64,000 bases of DNA from Vandiemenella viatica (lineage: Eukaryota > Arthropoda > Insecta > Orthoptera > Morabidae), in NCBI GenBank assembly GCA_031002005.1, contig CM061919.1, positions 36,545,088 through 36,609,087 of the forward strand, given 5' to 3'. A program made the position numbers and the translations under genes. The notes beneath the pieces are model-generated. The model saw only the letters and a program-made list of their open reading frames with translations. It ran no database searches and was not told where the DNA came from. This document shows positions 53,587 to 64,000 of this stretch, piece after piece (within the stretch, counting starts at the first letter, position 1; each line of letters opens with the position of its first letter).

Positions 53587-54494
53587 ATGGAAAATATTGA
53601 GAAAGTGATGAGAAGAGTAATGACTGAGGCCATCGGGAATTTAAATGTTAAGATGGATATGATAACTGAGAATTTGAAAGCAAAGTCAAAGAAAATTTGA
53701 AACCAAATGATGGACACTTCAATTAAAAATTTGAACAGAAACTTTCAAATTCTGAAATTGATTTTGCTAATAAATTTGAAACAGGTATTGCTGCCTGTAG
53801 GAAGGAATTTAACTTCAAAGAACGAGAGGGTTTAATGGAGAAGAATCAGGAATTGTTAGTCTATAATTTGGAGAGTAATGTAGGAGCAATCAGAGCAGAA
53901 GTAAAGTGTTGTCCAATGAGAGATCATGGAAATTAAATCAGAATTACATGATGAAATTCAGTAGCAGGTGTTGGAAGTAAAGAAAGATTATAGGGAGGAG
54001 ATAAATGAGTGTCTTAAGAAAGAATTAGATAAATGTAAACAAGAGATTGAAAAGTTTCAAGAGAATTGGGAATTTGAGAAAAAAATCGTAGCTGTGGATG
54101 ATGTTACATCTGTAACAGATGAGAAAGTAAAAGAGAAGATTCAGAAATATAAAGATTTCTTTTCTATGAATAGCGGCCACCAATTTGGGGCAAATTTGCA
54201 GGAGACATTTGAAAATTTCACAATTCGGGGGAGATTCATCCAGTTGATATTTTGAATGGTTTCGAAGAATCAGATTCTTTTCATTTGCTGGATGACGGGC
54301 AGAAAGTGGGTTTGATTCTCAGACATTTGAAGGGACGGGTGAAGTTATGGGAGGACAGGCAAGCAACAGGAGATGTAACATATGAGCTATTTAAAGACAG
54401 ATTTTTAAAGTATTTCTGGGCTAATAGTCGGCAAATGGGGATTGAAAGAGAGTTTGCATTGAGAAATTTTGTTTCAGTTAAGGGTGAAGTGTGA
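53587..54494 (+). pseudogene. Retrotransposon gag-like remnant
   Basis: The start at 53587 reads MENIEKVMRRVMTEAIGNLN, with coiled-coil-like Lys/Glu/Leu-rich text up to about 54150 in changing frames (53968-54255: EEINECLKKELDKCKQEIEK). Segment 54150-54494 has the gag block NFTIRG-type, then IHPVDILNGFEESDSFHLLD, GQKVGLILRHLKGRVKLWED and ELFKDRFLKYFWANSRQMGI. The W..KVG.ILRHLKG..x.W pattern followed by F...F...FW is frequent in insect LTR-retrotransposon gag proteins. No zinc knuckle or pol follows; text continues into the right direct repeat and stops. Confidence 0.6.
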
Positions 54495-54992
54495 GATTGT
54501 GCAATATGCCGACATGGTTTCGAGGATAAATGTAGAGGAACTGGAATTAATGTAAATAAATTTGAAGGGAACAATTTTGATTTGACAATGCTTCTGTAAC
54601 TAACAGTAATATTTTTTCGGACCTTACATTTGAAAAAAGTAACCGATAGAAAAATTCAAATGTGGTGTTAATTTTTGGAAGTTTGTGATGACAGGAATCT
54701 TCTGATAATCCGCCTTCAAATTTATATATTGGTTGGTGGCTTGTCTGAAGAGAAACGGCAGTTTGAAATATAAGTCTTAGACTATTACAAGCATTTTGCT
54801 TCGATTTTTGTGTCAGTAGTTAAAAAGAAATCTTTCCTATTTCTTTGTTGATAATTTGAATTGCAGGGGCTGAAGTTCTTTTGAAATTTAGGGTACAGCA
54901 CAGCCACCGATCGTATTTAAGATTAGATACTCTTTTGAATACACCATTGTCTGCAAGCATTTAAATGTGTGTTTTGAGGGAGGACTAATACA
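54455..54992 (+). repeat. Direct repeat, right copy
   Basis: The partner of 52575-53135. The first 40 bp are gag coding sequence (EFALRNFVSVKGEV); the rest is non-coding. After about 54992 the similarity to the left copy ends abruptly. Confidence 0.82.
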
Positions 54993-57118
54993 ATAATAGT
55001 TAGAAATAAAGTTACACACTGTTGTTACATACAATGCTTTTGAGAATTCTGAGAAAGTTTCTGCTAAACCAAAAAGAAAGTGTCATTTGAAAGAACATAT
55101 AACATGGAATCTGGTAGTTATAGAAAGGGTTCAGGCATTGATTTTAAAGGACATGGGGGAATCTTTAAGGAACTAGTCACCAATATCAGGAGTCAGTGAG
55201 GAAACAATGTGTCAGATTACACACATGGACCTGCGTTATAAGTTGTATACAGTAAAGATCTGAAGAATGCTCTCCAAGGCTGACAGGACAAAGCACATTA
55301 CATGCGACAACCTGGCATTATGTTTTTAAATGAAGTAGCAGGACAAATCAGATTTTTTTTTTTTTAATAACTGTTACAGTTGTTGCAAACAGTAACCAGA
55401 GCAATGATTGCTGGCGCACCCACAACCACAAAGGTGTCCTAATTATCACTAGAACAAAATTTGCAGTTGGAGTTTATATGCTAGGCATTGTGTTCATTCA
55501 ATGAGGGGAACATCCTATAGTCTCGAGGGGAAATGGTGAGGGGAGAACGGGTATACGGGAGAACGTGTTCAGCAGGCACATGTGAGCCTCAAAAAATATT
55601 AACAATTAATTTCTTGTTTTACAGTTAATTACAAGTTCAGAAACCCCAAGGCAGTATTTTTATGCACCACTATCATATCAACATTTACCAATACAAACAG
55701 TAAGTGCTGCTTTACAGAACATGTGCGAGCAATTGGGCCAAGAATGAAGACTGTCACTGTAACTATGAGGGATTACAATTAATAACTCCACTTTGGATAT
55801 GTAACACAACTGATATGCAATTTTTTTTAAAAAAAAAACACAAAGTTTATAAAAATGTTTTATTTGTACAGATTTAAGTGTCATATTCTTTTTCATTTTC
55901 AACAGTCTCATTTATATAACTTAGTTTTAACAAAGTTCTATTATAAAAGTACAACTTCAACAAATAACATTCAAATACAAATATAAATTAAAACAATGTG
56001 CAAAAACAGTGAGTGCACATTTACTGAATTTGTGTCATACAACAATGAATTATTATTGTATGAAAAACAAGAATTAACTGTATACATTAATAGAAAGAGA
56101 AGTGGGTCACAAAATTAGAGCAAGTTTCCTAGAAGTGCTACTCTATTAGTGCCTAAAACTGCATGTACACGCTCACTAGCGGTTACAGGTATTTTTAAAC
56201 TGGATCACATAATTAGTTTAGAAAGTGCAGTAAAGCAAAATTACGTAGTTATAAGCCTGATATGACAAGAATGAGCAGTTGAAAACAGAATCAGATATGC
56301 TGAATGTGGCTAAAAATGTACCAACACTGGTGAACAACAAAGATGAAAATACTGGAAAACAGTGGAAGTTCCTGTTATGAGAATACTGCGTAGATGCGAT
56401 TGAATATTTAACAAATATCTTGCTTCTCACAAAACCATAATGCATGCTGTGATGAAAGGATCTCAGTACACACCTGATTGGTCACTGTGATTATGTTGTA
56501 AGTGTAACATTAAATAGAAAAATCACTCAGCTGAAAGGTATACAAACTCTATGGTGATTAATTAGCCAGAGATTGTGTGAGAATAGCAGCTAAGAACAAA
56601 AGATTGGTTTGGTTATAGAGAGCTGTGGTTGAGATTGTGGTTTATGTATCAAGTTGCATGCGAGCCACAAATATGGTACTGATTATCAGAAAATAGCAAT
56701 GAAATGAAAATACTGTACAAGAAGGGATGGTATATGATGATTAAACATGAAAAAATGGAGCAGTGTAAATATAAGTTCATTGCAAACCACAAGAAGAATA
56801 TAATAAATAGTTAACTAAAATGTGCAGTTTTTGGAATAAATTAATGATACCCTTTTTAAACTGAGTTTATATTAACAGGCCATCATGGTGTGTAAGGCAA
56901 AATGTCTGTTTACTGTATGGCTTATGAGCTATGAAAGTATGACAGGAAGAGAGTAAGCACAAAAAAGCAAGCTTTTAAAGGTAAGCTTTTACAAGCAGCA
57001 GTAGAATAAAAGCATTACAAGTGGAAGGGTTCTTTGCCAGATAACAACCCAATTATTTGTATGCGTTTCATACCACATTAAATGCTTACATATCCAATTG
57101 GACATGGAACCAATTATT
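54993..57118. other. No recognised feature
   Basis: AT-rich sequence. No long frames, transposase or RT blocks, tRNA boxes or inverted ends were recognised on either strand; a 75-codon minus frame at 56218-56445 lacks motifs. If a host regulatory or unique region exists in this window, this stretch or 26.5-28.6 kb are candidates. Confidence 0.4.
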
Positions 57119-57126
57119 TGTATTAA

Positions 57127-57854
57127 GGGGTGGAGGGGGGTCTGCTCCACCTACCCAAAACTGGTACTAACCTGGTGAAATTTGGATTAACTGCTTCCTT
57201 ATAATGTGCTATTCACATTTTGCACTTTCCTTTTTCGGAAAAGTTTTGACGAATTAAATTAAAAATGCAGAAATGTGGGATGCTCTGCAACGGCGAAATG
57301 TTGGCAGCACCGCAAAAATGACACAAAAATTATCGGTACAGGGATCATATCAACCAAACAGGTTCGTTTTGATATAGTGATCATGGTTAGGTTGAAATTC
57401 GGCCTGGACCAACAGTAAAAAATTTACGGGAAATTCATTCTGCAGCATCCATCTCAGAAACTGAGCATTTGTTTACAATGGAAGCAATTGATTATCTCTG
57501 ACTGCTTATATTGATTCTAAGATGGTGAGCCTTTTTGAACTGCATTTCAGATAAATATTATGTATCTGTCAATTTCATGCGACATTTTACAACGGAGTGA
57601 AGCTGAAATGACAAGAGAATATTACCACAAAGGATTAAACCAACATTCAAGGGATTATCATTGATTTCACAGTGCTGGCGGCATCTACTAGCTGTGCTGC
57701 AATGTCATATTTCAGCATTTTTAATTTAACTCGAGGTGACTTTTACGAAAAAGGAGAGTGCAAAACGTGAAGAGGACATTATAAGGAAGCAATTAAGCCA
57801 AATTTCAACAGGTCAGTACTAGTTTTGGGATGGTGGAGAAGATCCCCTCCCACC
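57127..57854. mobile_element. MULE-like non-autonomous element with about 190-bp inverted termini
   Basis: The left arm (57127 to about 57315) and right arm (about 57665-57854) are imperfect inverted repeats. Shared blocks on the left strand are cccaaaactggtactaacct, gaaatttgg-ttaa-tgcttcc, ttataatgt and ttttgcactttcctttttcg. The target copies tgtattaa lie at 57119-57126 and 57855-57862 (8 bp, or 9 with one mismatch). Long inverted termini with an 8-9 bp duplication suggest a Mutator-like element; no transposase is encoded in the 350-bp middle. Confidence 0.7.
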
Positions 57855-57999
57855 TGTATTAAGTTTCATACCATACAGAACCACATCACAGAATCAGAAT
57901 CAGTTTTGCTGTAGAAACTGCATAGAACATCTGTAGCATTAGTCAGTGAAAATTCATACATTAGTTCAAATATAATATTACAAATTTAAAACATATTTG

Positions 58000-58680
58000 C
58001 TGCTATTTCCTAAAATTCTTCAATTTTATATATACAATTATTTATAAGTAATTTATTGATTACATTCTTGAACATATTAATTGAAAGTAATCGTATCAAT
58101 TTTAGTATGGTATTAAAAACCTTAACTGATATATAGTAAAATGTTTCTTGAGTGTAACTGTATTCCCACCTGAAGAAACTTATGTTTTCTTTATTCCTAG
58201 TACTGTAATTATGAATCACACTAAAACTTCATATTTCTCATAGTTCTCCATAATATAAATTAAGCACTGAATGATAAATATGGCTGGTAAAGTCATTATA
58301 CCAAGATGAAGAAAAATAATTTTACAGCGACTGTGAGGAGGAAGGTTACCTACAATTCTCACTGTATTTTTTCTTAAGTCTGAATAACCTTAGAGTAGAA
58401 GACTGATGTCCCCAAAGTATTGCCCCATATGATAAATGACTATGAATTTGAGAATAGTAAACAATTATCAAAACATCGTTGCAAACCCAACACCGTCTTC
58501 TTAACATAAAGATCCCTTTGCATACTTTAGAAGCTATAGCTTGTATTTGATTTTCCCAACTTAAGCAGCAGTATATAGTAAAACCGAGGGAAACCAAGGA
58601 CTCTACCATAATAACACAGTTTATAAGCTTACTATCATCCTTAATATAACTTTCTATATTTTATCTCTGTTTAGACAAAG
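58000..58680 (-). pseudogene. LINE RT C-terminal fragment
   Basis: Minus strand, 58609-58346: LGFTIYCCLSWENQIQAIAS, KVCKGIFMLRRRCWVCNDVL and YYSQIHSHLSYGAILWGHQS (post-catalytic RT blocks). 58219-58010: IHNYSTRNKENISFF, ETFYYISVKVFNTI and LLINNCIYKIEEF, the ORF end, which resembles the LINE ending YSIQEF at 9.5 kb. The catalytic domain is absent. It is a 5'-truncated copy of a CR1/Jockey-group LINE. Confidence 0.82.
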
Positions 58681-60427
58681 CAGATTAGCAGTACAACAGT
58701 CCTAAACAGTTGGAGAAACTTTTCAACGGCACATGGACTTACTCCTCTCCAATTTACTAAGCTCATTATATCTTCAAATTCTTTTTGTCATGTCCGACTC
58801 TCGTCCATGGCAATGACAAAGAATGTAAATAAGATGGCTCTTTATTGTTTTAAACAATTCCTTGCTCATGTTAATTTTTTTTTCTTCCTCACAGATTCAA
58901 CACATTAGTGCAAACTTGTATCTCATTTAAGCACATTTTTTTTTTAAAAATAAATAAATTATTGCTATTCTTCCAAAAATATATTCTACAGTTGAATGGC
59001 AAACAAATTCTGCGATATCACCATACGTATGCTTCCAAGCAATGAAAATGTTACAGAAGATGAACAGTTTTTTTTTAATCAAATCTATCTATACTATTAT
59101 AAGTCTGTAAGCAAGCTGTGTGCATGACTCTTTATTTGAACGGGAACAACGCACAAACTACTGCAGCAATTTGGATGAGGTTTACAAAGTCTTTGAGCTA
59201 ATGGTCCAAATCAAAATCTGTGGAAATAGCTAATGACCTATACGCATCACGGGAAGGAGCAAGCAATTAAAAAACCTTTAAATATTGAAAATTGTAGGCA
59301 GGGATCATTACGCACTTCAGACGCGAACTCCTTGCGCAAAAATATTATAAAACTTAGGATTACATTTTATTTTTTACTTTTTTTTATTCATTTTGCCGGA
59401 CTGCAGTGCTTGAAAATAAACGGAATACGTGAATCAACCGTAATAAGTGTTGACTTGCTTTGCTACAGGTCAGTTACCATGCAAAATGCCTATAGATTGT
59501 CTCTGGTAGACAGTTAAGCAGTTTGTCTCCGGACCAATATGTCTTTGTGATCGCTGAACGCCGTACAATGAGCAACAGTTAGTAAGCCAATACTACATCT
59601 TTACAAATCATTATGGATAGAAAATTCCGTTTACTTCTCGAAGAAAGATGCCTGAAAAACAGCTACCATAAATATCAACTGGTAACAATACATACTTCTT
59701 TCATAAAGACTTGTGCGGAACTGCCCATGTTTCGATACACTTTATTTGATTAACATATATTTTGTGGCTATGAAGTGCAAATATAATAATAATTGTAATA
59801 TTTCCCAAGAAATGTGCGCACAAATTTTGGCAGCTATTGAAACCATGACCAGTAAAATAAACTATTCCTTCTATTAAATAACCCTGATTTAGCAAAGTTT
59901 ATTGCCAAACATGTTATTGAGTTGGTGACGATAACAACACTGAACCAATTAAATTGCATCCTAAAACCTTATACTACACCGCGTAAAGAATAATAAAACT
60001 AAATTCATTATGCTTTATGCTCTAACAAAGCGAGTAAATTGTCATTCTGGTCCAGGCTACATTTCAATCTAAACACAAATTTGGCTAATAATTCCTTATG
60101 TAAATAATAGCTTCTGTCACATTCACATTAATACATTCACTGTATCAAGATCGATTCTTGAAACATTTGTATTACTTGGAATTACTTACACGCAGGTGAA
60201 ATAACGACATTAGTAATTTGGTGTCACAGAAAACGAAGGAAATTGAAAATAATTCTTAACGTGTAAGATTAGTCTTAGTATGCACTATTTTAAAACAGAA
60301 ATAATTGATCGAATCAATATATCATCAAAATAAAACCAATATACAGTCAGAAAAAAAAATGACGCTGTTATTATTAATAAAGAAAACTCATACTACCACA
60401 CACTTCCAAGAGGACTAAGTCATGGGT

Positions 60428-60860
60428 AACTGCTATATATCTAAATAAATTTATGGCACCACAGTTATTATTCTCCGTATTCGAATTTAAAAATAAGATA
60501 ATTTTTTTTAGCTAAGCTAAATATTAGGGAAATAATATTTTTCATGTCCATAGACACATCTTCAGCAAAGCTTATGCTTAGCTATGTAATCCAAACCAAA
60601 GTTTACACATAAAATCGCAGCAAAAGTTTACACATAGTGGTTATAATTTCAGCTGTGTTAACTGCTGTATATCGATTTAAATTTGCAGCACCATGGTTAT
60701 CATGCAGTCCTCAATATCAGCATTTAAAAATGTGATTTTTTTTAACCAAGTTAAATTAATATAAATAACTTAATATTTTTCGTTACTACCACAGATACAT
60801 CATTACCAAAGTTTATACTTATCTACATAATCTTAGCCAAAGTTTATGCATAGTGATGAT
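60428..60860. repeat. Two-copy tandem repeat, 232-bp period, upstream of the Helitron ORF
   Basis: Copy 1 starts at 60428 (aactgctatatatc) and copy 2 at 60660 (aactgctgtatatc). Shared blocks are ggcaccacagttat / gcaccatggttat, agacacatcttcagcaaagc / agatacatcattaccaaagt and tagctatgtaatccaaacca / tatctacataatcttagcca. The copies are clearly diverged. Confidence 0.7.
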
Positions 60861-60927
60861 AACGCAGCAGTGATAATGTTTTGATTGTTATTGTCATGAG
60901 TTGTGTAAATAAAAAAAAGTTTATGAT

Positions 60928-62011
60928 ATGCCCTCTCGAAAGAGATCTAATCTTTCAGCGTCAACTTCTACAACTAAAAGATGTCGCTGCAATCAACAAA
61001 ATGAGAGTGAAACAGACCGGCAACATCGTTTGCAATGTCAAAGAGAACGCAGTGAAATAGCTATAACAAATGAAACTAACCTGCATCGCGAAACACAATT
61101 GAACTATAACCTGATTCTGAATGCTAAATTGAGAGCTTCTAAAAATGCACAGAAGAAAGAAAGTCATTTGAACTATGACAGGATGTCTCAAGCTTTGTCT
61201 CGAGTAACCGAAAGCGCAGCTACGTGTTAAAAAAAAGCATCAGTCACAAGCAGTGAACAATTTGATTTGCGCCAAGCTGATTACAGGCTTAGAGAAATTA
61301 CAATATGGGTATCTCCATTAGACGGTAAATTTATGAGTGGATTTAACCACAAAGTTCACATTAATCATGCTGAATTTGCAAACATTGGAGGTATGACAAT
61401 AGTCTGTAGACAATGTGGGGCTTTAAAATGGAAAGCCAAAAGTAATGGTTTATGCTGCTCATTTGGTAAGGTCAAGCTGAAACCTCTACACGATCCACCA
61501 GTCCCACTAAAATCTCTTTTAATTGGAGAACATAACAAATCTAAAAACTTTTTGAAATATGTGCGTGCCTACAATAGTGCCTTTAAGATGACTTCCTTTG
61601 GTGGAAAGGAAATAAGGGAAGGAAACTTCATACCAACTTTTTAAGTTTAAGGTCAGGTTTGTCACCTTATTGGATCATTGTTACCCACAAAAGTTCCTGC
61701 AAATCTATTTGATTTCAGATCATCAGGCACAAGTCAAAACACGCATGTCCGGTTTTGGAAATTTAGACCGAACAATTATCGTGGAACTGCAAAGTCTCCT
61801 GCACGATAATAGCCAATACGTTCACTCTTTCAAGAATGATTTGCAATCTATTCCTGACAGTAATCAACGCAATTACCATCTGGTAATAAGCACGGACCAC
61901 AGACCAGGTAATTCACACAGTGGCTGCTATAACGAGCCAGTGACTAATGAGGTAGCTGCAGTTTTGGTGAATGAGCATCATGGAATGAGTTGTAACAGCC
62001 CTCAAACCTAA
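60928..62011 (+). pseudogene. Helitron RepHel protein, N-terminal region
   Basis: A basic, Arg/Gln-rich start (MPSRKRSNLS; ETDRQHRLQCQRERS) is typical. After a stop at 61230 the text gives LREITIWVSPLDGKF, VCRQCGALKWKAKSNGLCCS with the Cys-x-x-Cys...Cys-Cys pattern, then FGKVKLKPLHDPPVPLKSLL, VRAYNSAFKMTSFGGKEI, a shifted LIGSLLPTK, QIYLISDHQAQVKTRM and LVNEHHG at 62000. These are the blocks that precede the Helitron-like N domain. Everything downstream (HUH nuclease, PIF1-type helicase) is missing. Three or more stops or frameshifts are present. Confidence 0.82.
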
Positions 62012-62268
62012 AATTAAATGTAACTGTATTTCATGAATCACTAGCAGTTACCCACGACTTCGTCCGCTTGAAAGTGTGTTATGGTATAAAATTTTATGTT
62101 ACAATTCAGAGTACGACCAGCAGAAAAAATTCTCCTTTAGGGTTGAAAATTTGGTCATCCGCTTCCTTGGCTTTTAATCTTCAATGAAAAGCGTTCGTCA
62201 AAGCCGGGATGTAGGTAACAAAGATGTAACGCACGCCAAAAGACACGGTTACAAACATTACTCACTTA

Positions 62269-62609
62269 GGGGGCGTCCATTTATTACGTAAGATGTTTTT
62301 ACATAAAACCTAACCCCCCACCTCTCCCGTAGTGAGATCTCCCCCTAAAATGACGTGAGATTTTGATAGGACTTCCCCAACCCTACTACCGACCTTGTAG
62401 ATTTTCTTAGATCCTTTTTTCAGCTCTCCTACTTCCGAGAACCCCCCCCCCCCTTCCCCCTAAAGTCGGTATCGTCGTCGTTTGTGGATCTTTTTTTCTT
62501 TTTTTCGCTATATTGCCCTTCAGGAGTTTCAAATGCTACGTGAGATTTCACCGGATTTCGCCCCCCACCCCCACCCCTTTTCACCCCCACGTAATTAATG
62601 GACGCCCTC
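62269..62609. mobile_element. MITE with TTA target duplication (Harbinger-like)
   Basis: Termini gggggcgtccatttattacg and, reverse complemented from the right, gagggcgtccattaattacg form inverted repeats of about 20 bp. TTA flanks both sides (62266-62268 and 62610-62612). The 341-bp interior is pyrimidine-rich with a C-run at about 62443-62455 and has no coding sequence. Termini of this type with TTA are known from PIF/Harbinger or ISL2EU MITEs. Confidence 0.78.
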
Positions 62610-62612
62610 TTA

Positions 62613-64000
62613 GTGGCGTAGACTTCTTGAGCACATTCTGACGTCTTTATAGTCAGAATTCGCAATGGTAACCACATTCTGAACTCCAAATCCACTGTGC
62701 ACCATGGAATATTAGTAATCATTCTGGTCCAAGCAGTGTAGCAAACTGACCATAACCTTCGTACTATGACTCAAATTTTGATATTTTACACATATTGTGA
62801 CACATATTACGAATCTAATTACGGTCTAATACCTGAAATGTCACACTACTTTACGTCCGCAACTGAAATACAGATTTATATTACCTGTTCCGGAGCTATT
62901 ATTAATATTTTGATACAATTTAAGTACAACGCGATACATGTCACTAAATTGGCCCTCATGAAATCATCTTAAACTACTATAAAGTTTCAGTTGTCATTTT
63001 GCTTCAAGCTGTATTTCAACCAAACCACAAAATCCACCAATGTTGTTGCTAAAATATCAAGGGTTCTATCAACCGCACATTAATACATTCACTATTTGAT
63101 TGTTAGTGACATCATGAATTGCGATATAAACTTGACCCATTAATTTCATACCGTGATACAAAGCAACCGCTAAAATCTGTCTGAAAAATGACCTTTGTAA
63201 TATGGTGGTTGGAAAAGCAAAGTAAATAATAAATTCATGTGGAACTACATCCAGTCACATGAACTATGGCATCAGGACCATGACAGTTATTAAAATGCTC
63301 GTAACTTACGCTGTACAACGGAAAGTCCAAAATTCATTACAACTCTTACGTTAATGTTGCAAGTCAAGTTTACGTTGCAATACAGTGATTATGTTAGTGC
63401 GCGTGTTTTAGTCCAGCTGAAATTCATACTGAAGGTGTATAATAAAATTAATTATGATAATTTATGCTAAGCTAATAAGGAAACCTCATATTGAAACTGT
63501 TGCTACAACTCGAAATTAGTTCCGATTCGTTTAATGTGTTAGGTGTGACCCTATCGTTTGATTTTGTAGTGGAAATATCAGCGTAGATAGTGGTTAGGTT
63601 GAAACGCTACCTGGACCTGAATATTCTTGTTATAGCATCAGGCAGCTGGAATTTAGTAATTATTAGAGTAATAAATAAGCTGCTTTCATAAGCGCCATGT
63701 TAGTGACGACGTATATCGCTGTGTAAACTACTCCTAACATGGCTTCTCGAAACGAAAAGTTTCTACCTTAGACTATTGAATACATTCGTTTTAAGTGAAT
63801 GATTTAATAGTTATTAGCAGAATATTCAACAGTAAACAAAAAAAAAAAAAAAAACACTTTTTTTTCATAGGCAACTATTTCACTGATTTCTACAGAAAGT
63901 TAAGATAAAAACAAAAAATGGTTTGTTATCTTCTATTAAGTTTTAAATTTTGTTAAAAATAATTTGTAATGTTACAGAGAATCTGTAGCAGAAAAAAAGA
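62613..64000. other. AT-rich sequence with segments related to 57.4 and 60.1 kb, no gene
   Basis: A motif ggttaggttgaaacgctacc then tggacc (63592-63617) resembles 57385-57410 and, inverted, 60049-60072. cacattaatacattcact at 63076-63093 is identical to 60124-60141. The stretch is therefore probably built from old copies of the same repeat family as the MULE-like and Helitron surroundings. No coding sequence was recognised. Confidence 0.45.

Larger units (their letters stand above)
59085..62030 (+). mobile_element. Helitron, truncated (N-terminal part of Rep-helicase ORF)
   Basis: The left part at 59085-59260 (tctatctatactattataag, then gcacaaactactgcagcaat ttggatgagg) is of the type found at 5' ends of insect Helitron/Helentron elements. 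A coding remnant at 60928-62011 matches the start of RepHel proteins. The HUH replication motif and the helicase domain are absent. The 3' end is undefined: the text from 62040 (tagcagttacccacgacttc gtccgc) belongs to a common arthropod repeat type that I cannot name. Tandem repeats occupy 60428-60860. Confidence 0.65.

Noticed and set aside
60428..60860. CRISPR array or satellite
   Set aside because: Only two diverged copies with a 232-bp period, in a eukaryotic setting; an ordinary tandem duplication.
62429..62722. Minus-strand frame with Gly-rich stretches
   Set aside because: The Gly-rich text comes from the C-runs of the TTA-flanked MITE; no domain or conservation signal.
1..64000. A novel defence system, gene cluster or bacterial contamination
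   Set aside because: Codon patterns, SINEs, LINEs, hAT, mariner, Helitron and PLE signatures are all those of an animal genome, and no co-oriented intact genes are present.

Overview
The window looks like a piece of a large, AT-rich, repeat-dense arthropod genome, most likely an insect. The tRNA-derived SINE whose body matches between 7.5, 12.4 and 25.5 kb is of a type I associate with locusts and grasshoppers, so an orthopteran is my best guess; that rests on memory, not on a search. There are no bacterial operons or viral genomes, and I recognise no intact host gene. Nearly every recognisable coding stretch is a broken transposable element, and the window contains one 1000-N assembly gap (17958-18957).

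Layout. 0-9.9 kb: a decayed Ty1/copia retrotransposon. It is split by a hAT DNA transposon (1988-4778, 8-bp target duplication), which itself carries a SINE. It is split again just before its polypurine tract by a CR1-group LINE (about 6185-9750), which also carries a SINE. 10-14.6 kb: a PIF/Harbinger element with TAA duplications, two LINE reverse transcriptase (RT) fragments in opposite orientations and AT-rich sequence. 14.6-18 kb: a Penelope-like element (PLE) on the minus strand next to an R1-type LINE running into the gap. 19-20.4 kb: a PLE GIY-YIG fragment followed by palindromic repeats. 21.4-24 kb: an RTE-like LINE on the plus strand whose RT core is deleted and which carries a SINE. 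25.4-30.1 kb: a SINE, an RTE-like 3' fragment and an I-type LINE with RNase H.

30.4-37.8 kb: a second copy of the same RTE-like family on the minus strand. It has been invaded three times: by a near-perfect 317-bp-arm palindrome with a 12-bp target duplication, by a hAT element, and by a mariner whose catalytic motif has lost an Asp. 40-44.2 kb: about 175-bp repeat monomers in opposite orientations around a foldback repeat and a LINE fragment. 44.6-47 kb: two PLE copies head to head, one with a very recent 488-bp tandem duplication. 47.5-52.6 kb: a SINE, then a LINE split by a GTF2IRD2-like hAT (perfect 8-bp duplication) and by a composite insert joining a 5S-rRNA-like segment to a PLE-like terminus. 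52.6-55 kb: a retrotransposon gag remnant between two direct repeats of about 550 bp. 57.1-57.9 kb: a MULE-like element with about 190-bp inverted termini. 58-58.6 kb: a LINE fragment. 59.1-62 kb: a truncated Helitron. 62.3-62.6 kb: a TTA-duplicating MITE.

No pathway can be described; the elements relate to each other through nesting, which gives relative ages. The most unusual signal is the PLE-associated set. Several PLE ends share a TATA-like box followed 40-80 bp later by a CTGAAGA / short hairpin / GAAA-like core that resembles a hammerhead ribozyme. These ends occur as palindromes, head-to-head pairs and one chimera with 5S-like sequence.
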